Of a stretch of 11,381 bases of DNA, positions 6,421 through 11,381 are shown one piece after another. The notes below the pieces were generated by a model. It had not been told where the DNA came from and searched no databases. It worked only from the letters and a program-made list of their open reading frames with translations. Source of the DNA: an uncultured Bacteroidales bacterium (GTDB lineage Bacteria; Bacteroidota; Bacteroidia; Bacteroidales; Bacteroidaceae); NCBI GenBank assembly GCA_902783615.1, contig CACZRQ010000013.1, forward strand, positions 1-11,381, given 5' to 3'. How positions within the stretch are numbered: the first letter of the stretch is position 1; every line of letters begins with the position of its first letter. The position numbers and the translations under genes are program-made.

Positions 6421-7677
6421 TTATTCATTCACTTTAAGGCGGACAAGGTCGATTTTTGTGGCCGAAACCTTGATGATTTTGAAGTCGTATTGTCCAATCT
6501 TTATCGTTTCATGCAGCTTGGGGAAACTCTGATAACGATCCAGAATCAGGCCACCCACAGTGAGGTATTCGTCGGACTCTGGCAACTTCAGGTCGAACGT
6601 TTCATTCACGCGTTCAATCTCCAGACGGCCGGAAAGCACATACTCTTTCTCTCCCACCTTCTTGCACACATAGTTGGAGCTGTCGTGTTCGTCCTCTATC
6701 TCGCCAAAAATCTCTTCCACCAAGTCCTCCAAGGTAACGATGCCTGATGTACCACCAAACTCATCCACCACCACAGCCATGGTCTGTTTGTCCTTAATGA
6801 ACTTCTTCATCAGTCGTTGGGCCAACATCGTTTCAGGCACGATGGGCATCACCTTAATGCTCTTCACCCAGTTGTTACGGTTGCGGAACATCTCAGAAGA
6901 ATGGATATAGCCCAAAATGTTATCTATATTCCCATCGAACACAATGATGCGCGAGTTGCCCGACTCGATGAAGGTATTGACGAGTCCTTCCACAGGGGTT
7001 TTCACATCCAACGCCAAGATTTCAGTACGAGGAACCATACAGTCGCGCAGTTTCACCGATGAGAAATCGAGCACATTCTGGAAAATCTTCACCTCCGAAC
7101 CCAAGTTGTCCTCATTCTCGGCATTCTCGATGCTGGAGGTAACGAAATAATCCAGGTCCACCTTGCCGAACACTTTCTCTTTCACTTTCCTATCCACCTT
7201 CTGCCCGAGCAAGAGGAGTACCAGGTACGACAGCATCGAAGCAAACATGGAGACGGGATACAACAAGATGTATAATATATAAAGAGGTATAGCAAAGATG
7301 CGCAACATGAGGTGGGGATTCATCTTGAAGAACGTCTTGGGCAGGAACTCACCTGTGACGATGATGATGAGCGTAGAAATCACCGTCTGCAGGAACAGAA
7401 TCAGGAATTCGTTGTCACCCACCAAAGAAATCAGAGATGGCTCCAGAATCTTAGCCATCAGGATACCATAGATGACCAGCGCAATGTTGTTGCCAACCAG
7501 CATGGTAGAGATGAAATTGCTGGGATGGCGAAAGAAATAAGAAAGGATTGATGAGGTGACACCAGGCTTGCTATTCATCTCGAAGCGTAGCTTGTCGATC
7601 GACACGAACGCTATCTCCATGCCTGAGAAAAAGGCAGAGAACAGTACGGATATCAGCAAGTAGATCAGTGTATTCAT
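6421..7677 (-). CDS. GldE-like CNNM/CBS-domain membrane protein (CorC/HlyC family)
   Basis: A 418-residue integral membrane protein. The N-terminal CNNM (DUF21) domain (about 1-175) has several hydrophobic helices and the landmarks SGMEIAF (18-24), GNNIAL (62-67) and GEFLPK (109-114). A CBS pair follows. The first CBS domain is at about 212-265, from MVPRTEI to GYIHSSE. The second is at about 275-330 and carries VVDEFGGTSGIVTLEDLVEEI. A CorC_HlyC domain lies at about 340-415. This is the layout of the GldE group in Bacteroidota and of CorC-type Mg/Co efflux-associated proteins. The name 'hemolysin' for this family is historical. CBS domains usually bind adenine nucleotides. GldE was named in gliding flavobacteria, but the gene also occurs in non-gliding Bacteroidales, so motility should not be inferred. 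It starts 4 nt after the LptC stop, which suggests translational coupling. No convincing terminator follows. Confidence 0.92.
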   Translation of the reverse strand: MNTLIYLLISVLFSAFFSGMEIAFVSIDKLRFEMNSKPGVTSSILSYFFRHPSNFISTMLVGNNIALVIYGILMAKILEPSLISLVGDNEFLILFLQTVISTLIIIVTGEFLPKTFFKMNPHLMLRIFAIPLYILYILLYPVSMFASMLSYLVLLLLGQKVDRKVKEKVFGKVDLDYFVTSSIENAENEDNLGSEVKIFQNVLDFSSVKLRDCMVPRTEILALDVKTPVEGLVNTFIESGNSRIIVFDGNIDNILGYIHSSEMFRNRNNWVKSIKVMPIVPETMLAQRLMKKFIKDKQTMAVVVDEFGGTSGIVTLEDLVEEIFGEIEDEHDSSNYVCKKVGEKEYVLSGRLEIERVNETFDLKLPESDEYLTVGGLILDRYQSFPKLHETIKIGQYDFKIIKVSATKIDLVRLKVNE

Positions 7678-7681
7678 TTAT

Positions 7682-8386
7682 TTAGTTGTTTTTCATTTTT
7701 TCCAAAGGTAATGTTCCCTGTGGTCTGGTAGCGGTAGCAGCTGTCGGTGTGGCAGGAGCCTCGTCTGTGGCCAGACTGTCGGAAGGGGTAGCAGCCATCT
7801 GTTCCTCATCCACATAGAAGATTCCTTCTGGCTTATGAATGGTATAAACGGTGAACTGCTGGTTCGACTCGAACCCATGTCCTGTAATGATTCGGTCGAT
7901 CTGCTCAATACGGATAAACTTGTCGGAATACACCTTTTGGGTATCCTGATTCCAGAAGAGCAGCTCCGTATTGAATCGCTCGCCCTGCTGGTTCTTGATT
8001 TCAACGTGACCTCGCAGCTCCCACAGCTTCTGTTTGTCATAATAATAAGCGGTGTCGGCCTTGATATCTGCCATCACGTCGTTGTTTTCATCGAAATTCT
8101 CTAAATACATTCCCTCCTCGAAGGCCCACCTGCTGGGTTTGAGTTTGTCGAACACCAGCCAGAGGGGTGTGGTGATGCGGTAACGAATCACCCCCGAGTC
8201 GGATATAAGCGTTGTCACGTCACGCGTTTCCAAGGCAGGCAGAGAGTCACGATTGGTGACCGCCTCACCCATGGGTTTACCGTTGCCCGTGCAAGCGGAT
8301 GATAAAACAAGCATAACCACTGCCACGAAGACAGTGGTTATGCTGATAGGTTTATGTATGCGAACTATAGATAGTTGCATAAACAT
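7682..8386 (-). CDS. lptC: LPS export periplasmic protein LptC
   Basis: A 234-residue LptC, the bitopic inner-membrane protein that receives lipopolysaccharide from LptB2FG and passes it to the periplasmic LptA bridge. An N-terminal hydrophobic segment (about 14-30) ends in LSSAC (Cys32), so it may be a lipoprotein rather than a simple anchor. The beta-jellyroll region (about 50-195) shows the Bacteroidota pattern: SDSGVIRYRITTPLW, FDENNDVMADIKADTAYYY, LWELRGHVEI, ELLFWNQDTQKVYSDKFIRI and IITGHGFESNQQF. The tail (about 198-225) is a low-complexity Ala/Thr/Pro stretch. The ATG at 8386 leaves 4 nt after the upstream stop. ATG 8380 is equally plausible. A longer frame to 8425 would overlap the TPR gene by 35 nt and put a Pro-rich piece before the signal. 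Bases 8310-8344 form a perfect 13-bp hairpin within the codons of the hydrophobic segment. Confidence 0.88.
   Translation of the reverse strand: MFMQLSIVRIHKPISITTVFVAVVMLVLSSACTGNGKPMGEAVTNRDSLPALETRDVTTLISDSGVIRYRITTPLWLVFDKLKPSRWAFEEGMYLENFDENNDVMADIKADTAYYYDKQKLWELRGHVEIKNQQGERFNTELLFWNQDTQKVYSDKFIRIEQIDRIITGHGFESNQQFTVYTIHKPEGIFYVDEEQMAATPSDSLATDEAPATPTAATATRPQGTLPLEKMKNN
8310..8344 (-). repeat. Perfect 13-bp inverted repeat inside lptC, followed by a T-rich run
   Basis: AGCATAACCACTG (8310-8322) and CAGTGGTTATGCT (8332-8344) are exact reverse complements separated by 9 nt. On the transcribed - strand the hairpin spans about codons 15-26 of lptC and is followed by TGTTTTATC, so it resembles an intragenic terminator or attenuator. 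The U-tract is interrupted, which weakens that reading. It could instead modulate translation or mRNA decay, or be chance. Confidence 0.55.
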
Positions 8387-8390
8387 CGGA

Positions 8391-9716
8391 TTAGCGGATG
8401 GTGGTAGTTTCACCAACCAGGCCACCTACTGTTACGCGGTCACCCTTCTTCAGACCCTGCATGAACAGGTCTTCTGACTTCGGGAAGTAGCGAGAGTAAG
8501 TGCGGATCAGTTCGTCAGCCTGTTCTGCGCAACTTGGATCCAGTGTCTTAGCGCGCTGCAAGCGGTCAACGCATACATAATAGGTGCAAGCATTGAGTGA
8601 ACGCTCGTCGCTCCAGTTAGGATTAGCTGCGTAGATCTGAGCCATCAGGATGTGAGGAGCACCCCAATCGTCGCGGAAGCTGATAGCCTGCTGAGTATAT
8701 CTCTTGGCATTGCCCCACTGCTTGATAGTTGACAGAGAAGCTGCGATAGCATAAGCGATTTCAGCCTTCTTAGCATTGTCTGACTCCAGCTGCAGAGCCT
8801 CGTCGAAATACTTAACGGCTGTTTCATACTCGCCCTTCTTGAAGTACATGTAAGCCACACCGTTAGCTGCGTCAGCAGTTGGGTTGATGCGATACATGTA
8901 GTCAGAAGCGGTGAAGTAAACTTCACTTTCGTTACACTTCATCATACGCAGGATAGCGATGGTGTTCTTCAGGAAAGCTTCGTTGCTCTTGTTCTGCTCA
9001 ACCTGAGGACCGAATACGTTCTGCAGGGTCTCGCAGTCAGCCATACCACTGTTGATGAATACAGCCAGCACGTTCTCTTTAGCTGCCTCCATGTTCTCCT
9101 TAGCCTTGTCGTCCTCAGCAGCTGCGATAGCCTGGTCGGTCAGGTCAGAAGCCCACAGATAGTCGTCCAGGAACTGGTTGCTCTGAGAAGGATCAGCCTT
9201 CATCACAGCCAGTGACTCGTTCAGGAAGTTCATGATGGTAGAAGCCTTGGTAGCAATACCGTCACTCTGAACTGATTCCTTAAACCAACCATAAGCGATC
9301 TTGTGGTTAACGTCAGGAGCATAGGTCAGGTAGTCAGCAGCCTTGTCGGCCAAAGCAGCAGCGTCGCTCTTAACCTTGGTACCCTTAGCACGGAACTCAG
9401 GCAGATACTTGGTACGCAGGTCGTACAAGTTCATCAGTTCATCGAAGTACTTCTGATACTCTGCTGAACCCTTCTGGTTAGTGCTCAGGAAAGAATGCAG
9501 AATGTCGATCATATCGGTGAAGGTGTAGTACTTCATCGTAGGACATTCCTTGATGACAGCCTTAGTAGGCTCATAAGCGTCAGCATAGTTCTTAGCCTTC
9601 GCAGCCTCGTGGCCGATAGAGCTGTTAGTGATGCACTCCTGGCTCTGAGCGAAAGCAGTGCTGAAACCTCCAACGAGGAGGGCGATTGCAAGTAAATTCT
9701 TAATTTTCATTGCCAT
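8391..9716 (-). CDS. Secreted tetratricopeptide-repeat (TPR) protein
   Basis: A 441-residue, mostly helical protein with a signal peptide (MAMKIKNLLAIALLVGGFSTAFAQ, predicted cleavage after AFA or AFAQ). TPR-like helix pairs are clearest at about 281-314 (ADAANGVAYMYFKKGEYETA) and 316-349. Weaker helical repeats span 35-270. Five or more Cys residues occur in the mature part (for example 28, 58, 228, 261, 377, 382, 396). The C-terminus ends in a glycine-rich strand, GDRVTVGGLVGETTTIR, like other Bacteroidota members of this unnamed group. A start at ATG 9710 (MKIKN) would serve equally well. The protein probably scaffolds partners in the periplasm or at the outer membrane. Its position 4 nt ahead of lptC and downstream of an OmpP1 barrel hints at LPS or barrel assembly, but that is inference. 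No TAnnTTTG promoter is seen in the 75-bp gap upstream, so it is probably transcribed with the OmpP1 gene. Confidence 0.85.
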   Translation of the reverse strand: MAMKIKNLLAIALLVGGFSTAFAQSQECITNSSIGHEAAKAKNYADAYEPTKAVIKECPTMKYYTFTDMIDILHSFLSTNQKGSAEYQKYFDELMNLYDLRTKYLPEFRAKGTKVKSDAAALADKAADYLTYAPDVNHKIAYGWFKESVQSDGIATKASTIMNFLNESLAVMKADPSQSNQFLDDYLWASDLTDQAIAAAEDDKAKENMEAAKENVLAVFINSGMADCETLQNVFGPQVEQNKSNEAFLKNTIAILRMMKCNESEVYFTASDYMYRINPTADAANGVAYMYFKKGEYETAVKYFDEALQLESDNAKKAEIAYAIAASLSTIKQWGNAKRYTQQAISFRDDWGAPHILMAQIYAANPNWSDERSLNACTYYVCVDRLQRAKTLDPSCAEQADELIRTYSRYFPKSEDLFMQGLKKGDRVTVGGLVGETTTIR

Positions 9717-9759
9717 TAAATTTAAAGTGTTATTATTAATTTTATTATCTCCATTTATA

Positions 9760-9794
9760 ATCGTTAATCATCAATCGTCAATCGTCAATTGTTA
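9760..9794 (-). repeat. Stop-codon heptamer repeat, copy B (five contiguous units)
   Basis: On the - strand, five 7-bp units run from 9794 to 9760: TAACAAT, TGACGAT, TGACGAT, TGATGAT, TAACGAT. Each begins with TAA or TGA. The first unit is the TAA stop of the OmpP1-like gene (9794-9792), giving stops in all three frames in quick succession. The consensus matches copy A at 607-723. An A/T-rich leader of 43 nt (9759-9717) then precedes the TPR start. Confidence 0.75.
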
Positions 9795-11069
9795 GTTCAC
9801 TCTCGTCTTATAGAACCACCTCTCATTGAACGTAATGCCAATGTTGACTCTCAACTGGTTCTCGTTGATGAAGTTGCTGGTCAAGCCATTCACCCTGGCA
9901 TATTGACCAGAGATGTTCAAGTAGGAGCGACCCCTCACAGGAATCGACATACCTGCTGAAACTCCCCACTCGTTCGATGCCCTCTTTTCCTCAAGCTTGT
10001 AATAAGGGGCGTTATAATAAACACCAGCTCTGTACTTGATCCTCTTCAAGAGGTTTCTCGCCTGTGGGTCAGGCAGGAACTCAGCACCTGCAGCAATCTT
10101 ATATCTATCAACGAACGCGTCTTTATTTCCCATGAATGCCACCTTGCTCCATTGCTGGTAGGTAACATCCATGCCAACCGTCAAGCGACCATCATATACA
10201 AATACACCACCTACACCTATCGACATCGGGATGCCGTTATCCGCATCCAAATCGGTCTCTGTAATCAACAACGACTCTGAGCTTCCTGTCAATATAGCCG
10301 TTGACAAACCCACCAGTTCCTGGATGTAGGTTGTATTATTTAAATTGTATCCTGGCGAAAATACTGCACCCAAAGTGGCAAATTGTTTCTTGCCAAACTG
10401 AAATGAGTATTGCGCGCCAATATCAACCTTAAAGCTGTTGATGCCCACATGCTCTCTCTTTCCAACACCGTATGCATCAGTGTTGTATGGGAAAGTAAGC
10501 ATCATAGCATGCTCAACGTCACCCCAAAGATACGAAATATTTGCACCAATTGAAAATTTTCGGGTAATTTTATACGCTAAACCCACATAAGCTTGGTGCA
10601 AACCGCCCTCTCCGAAGTAATTTGTGACGTATGCCTTCTCTTTTTCCTGCGGATTATATGTTTCCATCTGCATGTCGTAGCCCACATTGGCATAAGGCAG
10701 CAGACCCAAACTCATACCAAAATCCCTTCCCACACGGAAGTGCATAGACAGATAATCCAAGCTGGTGTTCTTGGCATTCGTCTTGTTGGTGCCATTGTCA
10801 AAATTCGTATTCTGCAATGACATGCCGGCCTCAAAGATAAAAGTCAATGAGTCCACGGCAGTATATGAGGCAGGGTTGGCAAAATTGGTATGCGCCTTGT
10901 CGCGCAAGCCATATGCTACACCACCCATAGCCCTGCTGTTGCTCGCCCCTTGCTCAGCCAACTGACCATACCCATAACGGCTGTAAGGCGAATTCGTGTT
11001 ATTTTGCGCGAATCCCCATCCTGATACCAGGAAGAGCATCAGCATCAAAAACGCTTGTTTATATCTCAT
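9792..11069 (-). CDS. OmpP1/FadL-like outer-membrane beta-barrel protein
   Basis: A 425-residue outer-membrane barrel of the Bacteroidota OmpP1/FadL/TodX type. The start at 11069 gives a signal peptide, MRYKQAFLMLMLFLVSGWGFAQ. The frame to 11102 would begin close to the predicted transcription start and adds a non-signal-like tail. The mature N-terminus, NNTNSPYSRYGYGQL...GASNSRAMGGVAYG...NFANPASYTAVDSL, is the classic plug-like start of this group. The rest alternates short polar and aromatic strands (for example LDYLSMHFRVGRDFGMSLGL, KFSIGANISYLWG, VTYQQWSKVAFMG) and ends with RVNIGITFNERWFYKTRVN as a last strand. FadL relatives carry hydrophobic ligands, but this branch has no proven substrate, and a PorV-like shuttle role is also conceivable. 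It is the first gene of the probable four-gene transcript, with a promoter at 11150-11120. Confidence 0.87.
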   Translation of the reverse strand: MRYKQAFLMLMLFLVSGWGFAQNNTNSPYSRYGYGQLAEQGASNSRAMGGVAYGLRDKAHTNFANPASYTAVDSLTFIFEAGMSLQNTNFDNGTNKTNAKNTSLDYLSMHFRVGRDFGMSLGLLPYANVGYDMQMETYNPQEKEKAYVTNYFGEGGLHQAYVGLAYKITRKFSIGANISYLWGDVEHAMMLTFPYNTDAYGVGKREHVGINSFKVDIGAQYSFQFGKKQFATLGAVFSPGYNLNNTTYIQELVGLSTAILTGSSESLLITETDLDADNGIPMSIGVGGVFVYDGRLTVGMDVTYQQWSKVAFMGNKDAFVDRYKIAAGAEFLPDPQARNLLKRIKYRAGVYYNAPYYKLEEKRASNEWGVSAGMSIPVRGRSYLNISGQYARVNGLTSNFINENQLRVNIGITFNERWFYKTRVN

Positions 11070-11119
11070 TTTCCTATCTAATATTCTTACACTATTCAGC
11101 AAAAATAGAAATTCGTTTG

Positions 11120-11150
11120 CAAAGATGCAACTTTTATTTCATGTATCAAA
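11120..11150 (-). promoter_or_regulatory. Promoter for the OmpP1-TPR-LptC-GldE transcript
   Basis: On the - strand TTTG (11150-11147) is followed by 19 nt and then CATCTTTG (11127-11120), one base from TAnnTTTG. Start of transcription would be near 11113, leaving a leader of about 44 nt to the ATG at 11069. It shares the 148-bp divergent spacer 11070-11217 with the promoter of the DUF4105 gene. Confidence 0.6.
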
Positions 11151-11202
11151 AGTTTTTTGCCCTTATTGCCGTTAAAAAAACAAAAGTGAGAATAAATTTG
11201 CT

Positions 11203-11210
11203 TATCTTTG
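11203..11210 (+). promoter_or_regulatory. -7 promoter element for the DUF4105 gene, nearly leaderless
   Basis: TATCTTTG (11203-11210), followed by CA, matches the TAnnTTTG element. The ATG at 11218 starts only 7 nt after the box, so transcription would begin at or within a few bases of the start codon. No TTTG lies about 19 nt upstream; one at 11197-11200 is too close. Only the -7 box is supported. Confidence 0.6.
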
Positions 11211-11217
11211 CACCCGA

Positions 11218-11381
11218 ATGAGACGATTTGCACTAAAATATGGCGTTTTGCTGCTGACATTAATCTGTCAGCTGAATGTGTCTGCTCAGCTCCGCAGAAC
11301 ATCCCTAGCGTTGCCTACCGACACTGCTGACACTTGGCAGGTGAGCCTGATCACCTGCGGCCCAGGTGTGGAGGTTTACAA
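11218..11381 (+). CDS. DUF4105 / Lnb N-terminal periplasmic domain protein, 5' part only
   Basis: A frame opens at ATG 11218 and runs off the window, giving 54 complete codons. It begins with a signal peptide, MRRFALKYGVLLLTLICQL followed by NVSAQ. The mature start ends with WQVSLITCGPGVEVYK, which matches the opening signature of DUF4105, where VSL-TCGPG is normally followed by a LFGHTALRV-like stretch just outside the window. This family includes Lnb, reported as the lipoprotein N-acyltransferase of Bacteroides, a periplasmic domain fused to membrane helices. The conserved Cys in TCGPG is visible. Whether this copy is the active Lnb or a paralogue cannot be decided from the fragment. Function is from recalled family knowledge. 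It is divergent from the OmpP1-like gene and fits the envelope theme. Confidence 0.75.
   Translation, partial: MRRFALKYGVLLLTLICQLNVSAQLRRTSLALPTDTADTWQVSLITCGPGVEVY

Noticed and set aside
7693..8040. 115-codon - strand frame overlapping lptC in another frame
   Set aside because: Ser/Arg-rich shadow of lptC without its own start context or recognisable domains.
9717..9759. Possible promoter in the A/T-rich leader of the TPR gene
   Set aside because: No TAnnTTTG box or TTTG at proper spacing was found, so transcription from the OmpP1 promoter is the simpler reading.
11096..11302. 68-codon - strand frame covering the divergent spacer and the start of the DUF4105 gene
   Set aside because: It crosses two promoters and the signal-peptide codons of a recognisable gene; the translation has no family pattern.
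11337..11358. 8-bp inverted repeat GCAGGTGA / TCACCTGC with a 6-nt spacer
   Set aside because: It lies in the conserved coding stretch WQVSLITC of the DUF4105 gene and has no U-tract. It is short enough to be chance.

Overview
The window looks like chromosomal DNA from a member of the Bacteroidales, most likely Prevotella or a close relative. Four things point there. The protein families are typical of Bacteroidota (DUF4831, GH92 mannosidase, GldE-type CNNM/CBS protein, DUF4105/Lnb, Bacteroidota-type OmpP1 barrel). Promoters show the TAnnTTTG -7 element, twice paired with an upstream TTTG. Leaders are A-rich with little Shine-Dalgarno signal. Base composition is moderate. The genus is an inference. 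I see no phage, insertion sequence, CRISPR array, tRNA or rRNA.

Left part (1-3050, + strand): the C-terminal part of a DUF4831 protein, a structured spacer of about 120 bp, then a complete GH92 alpha-mannosidase lipoprotein with what appears to be the full catalytic and alpha-1,2 subsite residue set. A perfect 12-bp hairpin (3017-3045) terminates it and also serves the convergent gene that follows.

Middle and right (3052-11069, all - strand) hold an envelope-biogenesis block. In transcription order it runs: OmpP1/FadL-like barrel, TPR protein, LptC, GldE-like CNNM/CBS membrane protein, PpiD/SurA-like anchored foldase, and a separately promoted TolB-like propeller protein. The first four are probably one transcript from a promoter at 11150-11120. 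TPR-LptC and LptC-GldE are each separated by only 4 nt. The foldase has its own candidate promoter and terminator, and its leader contains a possible 25-codon ORF. The common theme is building the outer membrane: LPS transport, barrel and lipoprotein folding, periplasmic scaffolding.

Right edge (11218-11381, + strand): the start of a DUF4105/Lnb-type protein, divergent from the OmpP1 gene. Its ATG sits almost on the predicted transcription start.

The least explained structure is a 7-bp repeat, present twice, in which every unit begins with a stop codon (TGA or TAA). In both places the first unit contains the real stop codon of the gene upstream. One copy is interrupted by a GC-rich 75-bp segment with hairpin potential. 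Other items worth checking are a perfect 13-bp inverted repeat followed by a T-rich run inside lptC, the leader ORF before the foldase, and the apparently leaderless DUF4105 gene.
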